A DNA stretch of 42,252 nt from Bacteroidales bacterium (GTDB lineage Bacteria > Bacteroidota > Bacteroidia > Bacteroidales > UBA7960), in NCBI GenBank assembly GCA_007129355.1, contig SKVR01000061.1, forward strand, positions 1 through 42,252, given 5' to 3'. The notes beneath the pieces are model-generated. The model did not search any database and was not told where the DNA came from. It worked only from the letters and a program-made list of their open reading frames with translations. Made by a program: the position numbers and the translations under genes. Positions 16,595-24,852 of this stretch are shown piece after piece (positions within the stretch are counted from its first letter, which is position 1; each line of letters starts with the position of its first letter).

Positions 16595-16744
16595 GATTTG
16601 ATGTTAAAATAACTCAATTTCTGTTGGGTCTAGAACCTTAATGTAATTAAATTTGTTACTCAACTGTTTAAATTGTTTAATTGCTAAATAATTGCATTTA
16701 TGATAATTTACAACAATATACAAGTTTATTGAATCAATATTTCT

Positions 16745-16752
16745 TATATTTA
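16745..16752 (+). promoter_or_regulatory. Weak candidate -7 box of the thioredoxin-like gene
   Basis: TATATTTA is one base off TAnnTTTG and lies 24 bases before ATG 16777. A TTG at 16729 is too close for a regular -33. The rest of 16541-16776 is AT-rich apart from the rny terminator. Confidence 0.25.
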
Positions 16753-16776
16753 CATAGAACAAAACAGATTACGATC

Positions 16777-17271
16777 ATGAGAAATATGCGAGTTTTCCTT
16801 TCCCTGTTAATAGTTTTGTTCATTTCCCATACACTGGTTGCATCGAAATCCGATCATCTTACAGTTTTTAATTTTGAAGAATTTGAGCACTGGCTTTACA
16901 AAGAAACCGATTCTATCTATGTGATAAATTTCTGGGCCACATGGTGTGCGCCCTGTGTTAAGGAAATTCCGGATTTTGAAAAACTTTATGAAAAATATAA
17001 AACCGATAAGGTTAAAGTGTTATTTGTAAGTCTTGATTTTCCGGCGCATATAGAAAATCGTGTTATTCCCTTTATCAAAAGAATGAATATGCAGGCCCAG
17101 GTAATTCTTTTGGACGATCCACGATCGAACCGCTGGATACCCAAGGTAAGCGATGAGTGGACCGGTGCTATTCCTGCCACCCTTGTGTATACCCGCGATT
17201 TCAGGCAGTTTTATGAAAGAGAATTTAAATTTGATGAACTGGAGGAAATAATTATTCCTTTGTTGAAATAA
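16777..17271 (+). CDS. Exported thioredoxin-fold protein (WCAPC)
   Basis: This 164-residue protein carries a signal peptide or anchor (residues 1-23, hydrophobic core VFLSLLIVLFI) and a TlpA/ResA-like thioredoxin fold. The active site is NFWATWCAPC, with C57 and C60, and the cis-proline is in GAIPATLVY. It is expected in the periplasm as a thiol-disulfide exchange protein, for example in cytochrome maturation or protein reduction. ATG 16777 gives a clean signal peptide, while an earlier in-frame start at 16681 would add 32 residues with no export logic. A second thioredoxin-fold gene begins 22 bp downstream. Confidence 0.88.
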   Translation: MRNMRVFLSLLIVLFISHTLVASKSDHLTVFNFEEFEHWLYKETDSIYVINFWATWCAPCVKEIPDFEKLYEKYKTDKVKVLFVSLDFPAHIENRVIPFIKRMNMQAQVILLDDPRSNRWIPKVSDEWTGAIPATLVYTRDFRQFYEREFKFDELEEIIIPLLK

Positions 17272-17293
17272 ACTGATTATAAACCAAAATCTT

Positions 17294-17899
17294 ATGAAAA
17301 TGAAAAAGTTAGGAATTTTACTTAGTGTAATGTTTTTCGCTGTGGCAACTATGGCCCAGGGTTATGAAATTGGTGATAAAGTAAAAGATTTTCACCTAAA
17401 GAATGTTGATGGAAGCCACGTGTCTATGGCTGATTTTCCCGATGCTAATGGATTCATCATTATTTTCTCATGCAACCACTGCCCTTATGTAGTAGCTTAT
17501 GAGGACAGGATGATTGAAATTCACAATGAGTTTGCTCCACATGGGTTCCCGGTCATTGCCATTAATCCCAATGACACCATTGCCGAACCCAGAGATTCAT
17601 TCACCAATATGAAGGTGCGTGCCAAAGAGAAAGGTTTTCCTTTCCCTTACGTAATTGATGCAGACCAGAGTGTTTATCCTAAATTTGGTGCAACACGTAC
17701 CCCGCACATTTTTCTCTTAAAAAGAGACGGTGCTGATTTGAGAGTTGCTTACATTGGCGCAATTGATGACAATTTCCGCGATGCATCTGCAGTTGAAGAG
17801 CGTTTCCTTGCCAATGCAATCCATGCTGTTCAAAGGGGTGAAACTCCTGAGCCCGCGGTTACCAGGGCTATAGGTTGTACAATCAAAACAAGAAACTAA
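17294..17899 (+). CDS. Exported peroxiredoxin-like thioredoxin-fold protein
   Basis: This 201-residue protein has a signal peptide (1-21, cut near AMAQG) and an AhpC/TSA-like fold with the site SCNHCPYV (C60 and C63). The CxxC with His and the following PYV is characteristic of a redoxin family common in Bacteroidota and other phyla, usually annotated as a thioredoxin family protein. TRTPHIFLL holds the cis-proline. It is probably periplasmic and co-transcribed with the preceding WCAPC protein, perhaps sharing redox partners. C-terminal C195 is extra. Substrate unknown. Confidence 0.85.
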   Translation: MKMKKLGILLSVMFFAVATMAQGYEIGDKVKDFHLKNVDGSHVSMADFPDANGFIIIFSCNHCPYVVAYEDRMIEIHNEFAPHGFPVIAINPNDTIAEPRDSFTNMKVRAKEKGFPFPYVIDADQSVYPKFGATRTPHIFLLKRDGADLRVAYIGAIDDNFRDASAVEERFLANAIHAVQRGETPEPAVTRAIGCTIKTRN

Positions 17900-17906
17900 T
17901 ACCAAT

Positions 17907-17941
17907 AAGTCGGTGTGTGACTCAGAGAATCGCCCCGACTT
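17907..17941 (+). other. Hairpin after the thioredoxin-fold genes
   Basis: AAGTCGG (17907-17913) pairs with CCGACTT (17935-17941). It stands between the stop codon and the stronger terminator at 17954 and might shield the 3' end of the mRNA. Confidence 0.45.
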
Positions 17942-17953
17942 TCAGTTCCCAGC

Positions 17954-17992
17954 AGCCGGAGTGTGTCTTTAAGTCACACTCCGGCTTTTTTT
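17954..17992 (+). terminator. Intrinsic terminator of the thioredoxin-fold operon
   Basis: A perfect 12-bp stem joins AGCCGGAGTGTG (17954-17965) and CACACTCCGGCT (17975-17986), with a 9-base loop and a T-run to 17992. The opposite strand lacks a T-run, so it serves the + strand only. Confidence 0.92.
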
Positions 17993-18010
17993 AGTATAAT
18001 ACCCTGACAA

Positions 18011-18466
18011 TTAATTTTCACGCATAACATGCTCGTCATACTCAACCTCAAAGCGTAGTTTGTGTTTTGATTCTTCTACTGCCAGGTTCTGAAATACGGC
18101 TTTAATATCCGGATTTTCTGTTCTGCTTGCCAGGTTGGTGTATAGTTTAAAAGCGGCCTTTTCTTTCTTCATGGCCAATACCAGTGCATCGGCATATTTC
18201 ATATCGGGCGATGGTTTGGCACTTACCACGTAATCTGATATCTGCAAGTCCTGCACTTTTTCATCCGACAAGTCAAATAGCCTCTCATCCTTGATCTTTT
18301 GCAGCCGGGCTTTATGGCCTACTTCTTCCTTTGCAAACTGAAGGAACGTTTCACGCATTTCCTGGTTTTTCATGGTAGTAGCAAGATGATTGTAAAAGTC
18401 TACCGCTTCCTGTTCCGACTTCATAGCAAAATCGAGGACTTCATCAATGGTTTTGAATTTTTCCAT
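18011..18466 (-). CDS. Ferritin-like diiron protein (rubrerythrin-type)
   Basis: This 151-residue four-helix protein carries two sets of diiron ligands: E18 with KEEVGH (E48, H51), and E102 with EESKHKLRFE (E132, H135, plus E140). This fits the rubrerythrin/ferritin-like group. It lacks the C-terminal rubredoxin domain of true rubrerythrin, so electrons must come from a separate partner. Its role is probably peroxide or oxygen defence, or iron handling, in an anaerobe. It lies between the convergent thioredoxin-fold operon and the redox complex on the same strand, with a 140-bp spacer on the redox side. Confidence 0.85.
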   Translation of the reverse strand: MEKFKTIDEVLDFAMKSEQEAVDFYNHLATTMKNQEMRETFLQFAKEEVGHKARLQKIKDERLFDLSDEKVQDLQISDYVVSAKPSPDMKYADALVLAMKKEKAAFKLYTNLASRTENPDIKAVFQNLAVEESKHKLRFEVEYDEHVMREN

Positions 18467-18577
18467 GGTATTGTTTTTTTTAAAAGAACGTCGATCGGGA
18501 GTATTGGGTGAGGTCCATTACACTTACCCGTATCTCAATAAAATCTTATTAATTTTTTAATCTTAAATAATCCGGAA

Positions 18578-18595
18578 AATCTGCGCAATCAGCGC
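18578..18595 (-). repeat. Two 9-bp GC-rich repeats
   Basis: On the + strand AATCTGCGC (18578-18586) is followed by AATCAGCGC (18587-18595). They resemble the ATCCGCGTC pair at 4552. The site is just after the stop of the redox fusion gene, read on the - strand. Confidence 0.5.
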
Positions 18596-18606
18596 TCCAT
18601 AGGTTT

Positions 18607-21600
18607 TTAAATCATTTTTTCAAAATTATGCTGCAAATAGTCGCATCCAGCTTTAAAGAATGCTGATTTGTTATCATGGTCTGTATGGTTTAAATCCCGC
18701 AGGCCAGTAACAGGTAATTTCTGCAATATAGAAGCGGCCTCAAGCATTACATCTGACGGAGTTTTATAATTTGCATCTAATCCCAGAGCTTGATATAATG
18801 CTTTCAATTGCTCAAAATTGTTATGCTCAATTTTGCCCGGATGTGTTTTCCCAAATTGCTGAATAAATTTCTGTGTATTGGTAAAACTACCGCCGGTTTC
18901 AAAGGGCAGGCTGGCAGGTAATATTACATCCGCTTCCCGGGCCGTTGGGCTCATAAAATAGTCCTGAACCACCATGAATTTTTTCTTTGATAGCAATTCC
19001 TTTATTTTTTCCTTATCTAATGCCGTTCCTATGGGGTCTTCACCAAAGATCAGAATGTTTTTTATTTTACCATCTTTGAGTAATGTCATTTGCTCAGTAT
19101 TAGCCTTTTCGGGTAACTTTTCAGTTTTCCAGGCATCTTTCAGAATTTTCATAACATCCTTATCTCCAATCTTATGACCACCCACTGATAATGCAGCACA
19201 ACCGCCCATATCGAAAATTCCCTGCGCATTATTCTTTTCCTTGAGAGCAATTAGTCCTGATGCAGTTTTGCCGATTTTGCCGGTAATAAGGGCCAGATTG
19301 CGCAGTTCGATACAAGCATTGGCGCTCAGGTTCTTTTCTGCAAAAACTACAACAGCATGTTGTTCTTTGTTATACTCATCAGCCCAGACTTTGATGTCAT
19401 CTGCACTGCATCCGCTTATACTCACAAGTTCACTAAAGTTTTCGGCCAGTATCTGCTCCCTGAACTTTTTATTTCCGGGACAATGGTCGTCAAGGTAAAC
19501 GGCATTTTCAAGACCTTCACTAAAAATATAATGAATTGATGCTTTTATGAAGTGATAATATGATTTTATTTTTACCTGATGGGAAGCTTTGTGCGACATG
19601 CTACTCTCTTCTTTGTCAGTGATAATAACAAGAGGAATATTATTCATATAGCAGCTGTTGTATATATAAAACCCTGCAACTCCGTTCTCCATGTTAATTT
19701 CACTGGCTAGCAAGTAAATTTTTCCTGCTTTTGACAGTTGATTGAAAGGCACATTCTCATAACTGTTTCTTACGTAACCTCCGCCTCTTTCCATATAATG
19801 AAAGCTGCTGATGTTATGCGTTCCCACTCCGGCGCGCGCCAGTTTCTGAATCAGGTAGATCTCTTCGTTGGAAAGCCGGGCACCTGCATAGAAAGCATTT
19901 TCATCGGGTGCTGCATCTTTGATTCTTTTTGAAATGATATCGTAAGCTTCATTGAATGAAACAGACTTGAATTCACCGTTTTCTTTCACAAGCGGGGTGG
20001 TAATGCGCTCTTTGCTGTTAAGGTATTTATAACCGAAACGGGCAAACCAACAAATGTTACCTTCCTTGTTCACCAGTCCGTTGCTTCCTGTAACACGGGT
20101 TACAAAGCCAGTTTTATGATGATACTCTACCTCGCATCCCACAGAGCAGTAATTGCAGATAGATTTGAAGCTTTCCATTGCAAGCGGACCCGCCTTAAAG
20201 GGAACATTTTCTGTAATTGCTCCGGTTGGGCAGGTTGAAATACACATTCCACATGATTCACAATTGGTATCGGTAAGCTTACCACCCATACTTGGGGCAA
20301 CATAACTGACAAAACCACGGTTAATCAGGCCCAGGGCGTTGGCGCCAACCACCTCCTTGCAGATTCTTACGCATCGCCCGCAAAGGATGCACTTGTTGTT
20401 ATCAATTTCAATGTGGGGATGCGAAAAATCGACCTGGAATTTCTGAAAATCACCTGCAAAGCGTTTCTGGTCAGCCTGATATTGCGTTGAATATTTCTTC
20501 AGATCGCAGGTGTAATAATCCGAACAGCCACATTCAAGGCAACGCAGTGTTTCATTCACAGCCTGATCATCGGTGTAACCCAGTTCTACTTCTTCGAAAT
20601 TTTCACGTAAAGAAGGATCCATGGTAGGCATTTCTTCGCGTTGCTGCCTTTCATAATAATCAGCATATTCGACCGGCTTTTGTTCCTGGAAATGATCCTT
20701 TCTGCTAATGAATTCAAAATCAGGAGGTGTAACTTCAGCACCTTGTAAAAATTTACTGCAGCTCTGTGCAGCCAGCCTTCCCTGTGCAATAGCTTCGATG
20801 AGTGTTGCCGGACCGGTAACCCCATCACCGCAGGCAAATACATTGCTGATGGATGTTTGAAGTGTATTAGGATTTGCATCAATATCACCCCATTTATTGA
20901 GACGTAACTCTTTGCCGGCCCATTGATTAATGTCGTCAATGAAGTTGACGTTGGTTTTTTGTCCGATGGCAGCCAGAATGTAATCCAGTTCGATGTCGAA
21001 TTCCGAACCTTCAATTTTCACAGGTCTTCTTCGCCCTGATGCATCGGGCTCTCCCAGCTCCATGCGAAAGCAGGTAAGTGATTTCAGATTTCCATCATCA
21101 TCTTTATTTACCCTTGCGGGAGCAGTGAGGAAATTGTATTTGATTCCTTCCAGTTTCGATTCATGAATTTCGATGGGATTGGCAGGCATCTCTTTCTCTG
21201 TACGGCGATACAAGACTGTTACATCGGTTGAGCCGCAGCGCATAGCCGTGCGGCAGCAATCCATGGCAGTATTGCCACCTCCAATAACTGCAACTTTTTT
21301 CCCTGTAAAGTCATATTTCTGACCTGTCATTTCCATATTACGCAAGAAATCAATGCCTGAGAAAATATTTCCGGCATCATCATTTTCGCAACCTATGCCG
21401 GTTCCATTCTGTGAACCGATGCCCAGTATTACAGCATCAAAATCTTCTTTAAGGCTTTTGTATGAAAGGTTATCGCCCAATTTTTGATTGTAGTGAATAT
21501 CAACACCCAATGCAGTAATTCCTTCCACTTCCTTATCAATAATGTCATTGGGAAGGCGATAGGGCGGTATGCCATAGCGCAGCATACCACCGGGATGGGG

Positions 21601-22278
21601 GCTGGCTTCAAAAATCTCAACCTTATGTCCTTCACAGGCTAAAAAATAGGCGGCAGAAAGCCCACCGGGGCCGGCGCCAATCACAGCAACCTTTTTACCT
21701 GTGAGATGTTTTACATCAGGCATATAACGTTCATCGGAAACAAGGTCAATATCTGTTGTGTATCTTTTCAGGTAGTCAATTCCGACACCAATACCCTCTA
21801 CAAGGTTACGGCGACAGGCAACCTCGCAGGGGCGCACGCATACCCGGCCACATATGGCGGGCAGTGGGTTGGTTTTCTTGATGAGTCCGGTTGCTTCGCG
21901 GTGTTTGCCCTGGTTGATAAGTGCGATATACCCCTGCACATCCACTCCGGCCGGGCAGCGCTCCTTGCAGGGAGCCACGCAATCAGCGTAGTGGTTGCTT
22001 GCCATTAGCTCAAGGGCAAACTTTCTGGATTTTACAACTCTCTCATTTTCGGTTTCAATACGCATACCCTCTGCAATTTTTGTGGAACAGGCGGGCTGCA
22101 GGCCCCTCATGCCTTCCACTTCTACCACGCACAAATAGCAGGATGAGTAAGGTTCAAGTCTGGGATCGTGGCAAAGGGTAGGAATTTCAATACCCAAACG
22201 ACGCGACATTTCCAGAATGGATTCGCCTGTGAATCCCCGAACAATTTTTCCGTTGATGATTATATTGAGTTTACTCAT
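18607..22278 (-). CDS. NuoG/GltD-type redox fusion subunit (Stn/Nfn-like)
   Basis: This 1223-residue soluble protein has, in order: a NuoG-type [2Fe-2S] domain (C36, C47, C50, C64); a cysteine-rich GltD-type [4Fe-4S] domain (C100, C104, C108 and C143, C147, C151, C155); an FAD domain (GAGPGG 201-206); an NAD(P)H domain (GGGNTA 333-338, with YRRT 357-360 favouring NADPH); a cysteine linker (C580, C583, C585, C591); two ferredoxin clusters (C630/633/636/640 and C673/676/679/683); and a molybdopterin oxidoreductase-type region starting with a [4Fe-4S] site (C708, C711, C715, C743). That last region has Phe745 where formate dehydrogenase has Lys, and Phe826-His827 where it has Sec/Cys-His, so it is not a formate dehydrogenase. 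With the NuoE- and NuoF-like genes it probably forms an NADH/NADPH/ferredoxin transhydrogenase. The start is ATG 22278, not the TTG at 22305. Confidence 0.85.
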   Translation of the reverse strand: MSKLNIIINGKIVRGFTGESILEMSRRLGIEIPTLCHDPRLEPYSSCYLCVVEVEGMRGLQPACSTKIAEGMRIETENERVVKSRKFALELMASNHYADCVAPCKERCPAGVDVQGYIALINQGKHREATGLIKKTNPLPAICGRVCVRPCEVACRRNLVEGIGVGIDYLKRYTTDIDLVSDERYMPDVKHLTGKKVAVIGAGPGGLSAAYFLACEGHKVEIFEASPHPGGMLRYGIPPYRLPNDIIDKEVEGITALGVDIHYNQKLGDNLSYKSLKEDFDAVILGIGSQNGTGIGCENDDAGNIFSGIDFLRNMEMTGQKYDFTGKKVAVIGGGNTAMDCCRTAMRCGSTDVTVLYRRTEKEMPANPIEIHESKLEGIKYNFLTAPARVNKDDDGNLKSLTCFRMELGEPDASGRRRPVKIEGSEFDIELDYILAAIGQKTNVNFIDDINQWAGKELRLNKWGDIDANPNTLQTSISNVFACGDGVTGPATLIEAIAQGRLAAQSCSKFLQGAEVTPPDFEFISRKDHFQEQKPVEYADYYERQQREEMPTMDPSLRENFEEVELGYTDDQAVNETLRCLECGCSDYYTCDLKKYSTQYQADQKRFAGDFQKFQVDFSHPHIEIDNNKCILCGRCVRICKEVVGANALGLINRGFVSYVAPSMGGKLTDTNCESCGMCISTCPTGAITENVPFKAGPLAMESFKSICNYCSVGCEVEYHHKTGFVTRVTGSNGLVNKEGNICWFARFGYKYLNSKERITTPLVKENGEFKSVSFNEAYDIISKRIKDAAPDENAFYAGARLSNEEIYLIQKLARAGVGTHNISSFHYMERGGGYVRNSYENVPFNQLSKAGKIYLLASEINMENGVAGFYIYNSCYMNNIPLVIITDKEESSMSHKASHQVKIKSYYHFIKASIHYIFSEGLENAVYLDDHCPGNKKFREQILAENFSELVSISGCSADDIKVWADEYNKEQHAVVVFAEKNLSANACIELRNLALITGKIGKTASGLIALKEKNNAQGIFDMGGCAALSVGGHKIGDKDVMKILKDAWKTEKLPEKANTEQMTLLKDGKIKNILIFGEDPIGTALDKEKIKELLSKKKFMVVQDYFMSPTAREADVILPASLPFETGGSFTNTQKFIQQFGKTHPGKIEHNNFEQLKALYQALGLDANYKTPSDVMLEAASILQKLPVTGLRDLNHTDHDNKSAFFKAGCDYLQHNFEKMI

Positions 22279-22351
22279 TGATTTTTGGCTTTTTGATAAC
22301 CGCAAGCGGCAGTATTTTCAGAAAACGTTTCAATTAAATTTCATTAACTGG

Positions 22352-24130
22352 TCAGGACAATCTGATAGCTTTAAATTTACATTTTGTAAAACAAACTCCG
22401 CACTGAATGCAAACATCCTGCAGAATATGGTGTACCTGTTTCTTTTCACCTTCTATTGCATCAACCGGACATCCTTTGGCACAAGCCATGCAGCCGGTGC
22501 AATTTTTGGCAATTACCTCATAGGTAAGCAGTTTCTTACAGCTTAAGGCAGGGCACTTGTGGTCGCGGATATGGGCTTCGTATTCATCGCGGAAGTATTT
22601 GATAGTCGTAAGAACCGGGTTGGGTGCTGTTTGTCCCAGCCCGCATAGTGAGCTGTCTTTAATGGTATGTGCAATTTCTTCAAGCAATTCAATGTCGCCT
22701 TGCCTGCCTTGGCCCTCGGTTATGCGGGTAAGGATTTCCAGCATACGTTTTGTACCAATTCGGCAGAAAGTGCATTTGCCGCATGATTCTTTCTGGGTAA
22801 AGTCAAGGAAAAACTTTGCCACGTCTACCACACATGTTGTTTCATCCATCACTACCATACCTCCGGATCCCATGATGGCACCGGTGGCATTTACACTGTC
22901 GTAATCTACAATGGTGTGCGAAAGGTATTCAGGGATACAACCTCCGGAGGGTCCTCCCAATTGCACAGCCTTAAATTTCTTATCGCCGGTTATCCCTCCA
23001 CCCAGTTTATAAATAATGTCTTTAATGGTAATTCCCATGGGAACTTCCACAAGACCGCCGTGTTTGATTTTTCCAGTTAAGGCAAAAACCTTGGTACCCT
23101 TACTTTTCTCTGTTCCGTACTTGGCGAATTCCTGCGGGCCGTTGTAAATGATCCAGGGGATATTGGCAAGGGTTTCCACATTATTGATGTTGGTGGGATG
23201 TTTCCATAAGCCACTCTCGGCAGGGAAGGGGGGACGTCGGCGTGGCATGCCTCTTTCGCCTTCTATGGATGCAATTAGTGCGGTTTCTTCACCGCAAACA
23301 AATGCTCCTGCGCCCTCTTTTATCTGAATTTCGAGATTAAAATTGGGGATGCCAAAAATATTTTCACCCAGGTAGCCTTTTTTTCGTGCCTGGTCCAGGG
23401 CTATGTTCAGCCTTTTAATTGCCAGCGGATATTCAGCACGGCAATAGATATATCCTTCAGAAGCTCCAATAGCATAAGCGCAAATCATCATACCTTCAAT
23501 AACGCTGTGCGGATCACCTTCCAGTATAGAGCGGTCCATAAAAGCTCCGGGGTCACCTTCATCAGCGTTGCATATCACATATTTCTTGTCGGAGTTATTA
23601 TTTCTTGCAAATTTCCACTTCAAACCTGCAGGAAAACCACCGCCACCGCGGCCTCTTATGCCGCTGTCAAGCACACTTTGAATTACCTTTTCGTGCGACA
23701 TGTTGGTATTGGAAATTTTTCGCATGGCTTCATAACCACCCATCAATTCATATTCTTCAATACTTTCCGGATCAATGTGGCCGCAATTTCTTAGGGTAAT
23801 TTTTACTTGCCCGTCGAAGAAGGATGCGTCCTCCGATTTATACTTCTCCGATTCAATAATGTACTCGGGAATAGGTGAAAAGTTTTTGATGTGTTTCTCG
23901 ATGATCTCATCAACCCGTTTTACATCTACACTTCCGTAAAGATACTTCCCGGTGTCATCAATAATTTCAACAAGGGGTTCACGAAAGCACATGCCAATGC
24001 AACTGGTTTTCTTGATCTCAAAATCCAGTTTGTCAGCTTGCCTGATGCGGTGAAATTCATCAAAGGTTTTTCCCGCTCCTGCAGCCAGACCGCAACTTCC
24101 AAGTCCTACTATTACTGTTGCTTTTTTCAT
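22352..24130 (-). CDS. NuoF/HydB-like flavoprotein subunit
   Basis: This 592-residue subunit has an N-terminal thioredoxin-like Fe-S domain (C13, C44, C48; the fourth usual cysteine is Val8), the NADH/FMN domain with GRGGGGFPAGLKWKF (160-174), an SLBB segment (about 345-420), a [4Fe-4S] site (C450, C453, C456, C496), a cysteine pair (C526, C531) and two C-terminal ferredoxin clusters (C544/547/550/554 and C574/577/580/584). This is the layout of HydB, HndC and similar subunits of electron-bifurcating hydrogenases and formate dehydrogenases, in contrast to complex I NuoF, which lacks the ferredoxin tail. It oxidises or forms NADH at FMN and passes electrons to the Fe-S chain. It lies between the NuoE-like and the fusion genes. 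Confidence 0.9.
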   Translation of the reverse strand: MKKATVIVGLGSCGLAAGAGKTFDEFHRIRQADKLDFEIKKTSCIGMCFREPLVEIIDDTGKYLYGSVDVKRVDEIIEKHIKNFSPIPEYIIESEKYKSEDASFFDGQVKITLRNCGHIDPESIEEYELMGGYEAMRKISNTNMSHEKVIQSVLDSGIRGRGGGGFPAGLKWKFARNNNSDKKYVICNADEGDPGAFMDRSILEGDPHSVIEGMMICAYAIGASEGYIYCRAEYPLAIKRLNIALDQARKKGYLGENIFGIPNFNLEIQIKEGAGAFVCGEETALIASIEGERGMPRRRPPFPAESGLWKHPTNINNVETLANIPWIIYNGPQEFAKYGTEKSKGTKVFALTGKIKHGGLVEVPMGITIKDIIYKLGGGITGDKKFKAVQLGGPSGGCIPEYLSHTIVDYDSVNATGAIMGSGGMVVMDETTCVVDVAKFFLDFTQKESCGKCTFCRIGTKRMLEILTRITEGQGRQGDIELLEEIAHTIKDSSLCGLGQTAPNPVLTTIKYFRDEYEAHIRDHKCPALSCKKLLTYEVIAKNCTGCMACAKGCPVDAIEGEKKQVHHILQDVCIQCGVCFTKCKFKAIRLS

Positions 24131-24165
24131 CTGTTAATAATTTGTTTAAATAGGTCAGATGCCTG

Positions 24166-24181
24166 TCCCGCGCATGCGGGA
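24166..24181 (-). other. Hairpin in the nuoE-nuoF-like spacer
   Basis: CCCGC (24167-24171) and GCGGG (24176-24180) form a perfect short GC stem with a GCAT loop, extended by T24166-A24181, in a 73-bp spacer inside the operon. No T-run follows on the - strand, so it is more likely an mRNA-processing or stability element, or a palindromic repeat, than a terminator. Confidence 0.5.
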
Positions 24182-24203
24182 GAGCTCGCCATAAACGTTT
24201 GCT

Positions 24204-24749
24204 CTAGTTTTCTTCATTTTCCAGAAGTTTCTCATTCCGTCTGATCTCCTTTACTATTTTTGATGCTTCTTTAGGAGTTAGTTTACCGTAGGTTTCTTCT
24301 TCTATCATCATTACCGGTGCCAGTGAACAACAACCCAGGCAGGCAACAGTCTCAAGGGTGAAAATCCTGTCTTCGGTAGTTTCCCCATCCTTTAAATTAA
24401 GTAAATCTGATAATTCATCCGTTATGGCTGTAACTCCCTGAACGTGACATGCTGTACCGTGGCACATTTTAATTATGTGTTTACCGGCAGGTTTTAGCCT
24501 GAACTGTGCGTAAAATGTTGCGACCCCATACATCTCGTTGAGTTTAAGCCCGGTTTCATGATTTAGTTTTAGAAATGCTTCGCGTGGTATATAACCGTAA
24601 ATTTCCTGTGTACCCTGTAAAAGTGGAATCAGATTACCTTTCCGGGTTTTGTATTTTTCTATAAGCGGATTCATCAATGCCAGATCGGGAGTTTCAGGCA
24701 TTGGATCTGAATCAGTTATTGGTTCAGGTATAATTCTTTTTATGCGCAT
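24204..24749 (-). CDS. NuoE/HydC-like [2Fe-2S] subunit
   Basis: This 181-residue thioredoxin-like protein has an N-terminal helical domain. The [2Fe-2S] ligands are C96 and C101 (KMCHGTACHVQG) and C137 and C141 (VACLGCCSLAPV). It corresponds to the 24-kDa subunit of complex I and to HydC/HndA of bifurcating enzymes. In such complexes it binds the NuoF-like subunit and can take an extra electron from FMN. It is the first gene of the three-gene operon; no clear TAnnTTTG promoter was found in the 103 bp upstream. Confidence 0.92.
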   Translation of the reverse strand: MRIKRIIPEPITDSDPMPETPDLALMNPLIEKYKTRKGNLIPLLQGTQEIYGYIPREAFLKLNHETGLKLNEMYGVATFYAQFRLKPAGKHIIKMCHGTACHVQGVTAITDELSDLLNLKDGETTEDRIFTLETVACLGCCSLAPVMMIEEETYGKLTPKEASKIVKEIRRNEKLLENEEN

Positions 24750-24852
24750 ATTAAAAATGTTTGGCGAAAAGTATAGAAAATAAACTCACAATAACAACTA
24801 TAAATGAAAAAAATATTTCACGAGTTAAGTTTGGAAAAATCAATTAAAATTA

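Noticed and set aside
18607..22278. Formate dehydrogenase alpha subunit
   Set aside because: Catalytic Lys and Sec/Cys are replaced by Phe, and the GltD-type FAD/NADPH module points to another reaction.
22279..22305. TTG start for the NuoG/GltD fusion
   Set aside because: The extra nine residues precede the usual MSKLNIIINGK start and are unlikely to be translated.
22352..24749. Part of respiratory complex I
   Set aside because: The NuoF-like subunit has a ferredoxin tail and Fe-S N-terminus as in HydB, and no membrane Nuo genes are present.
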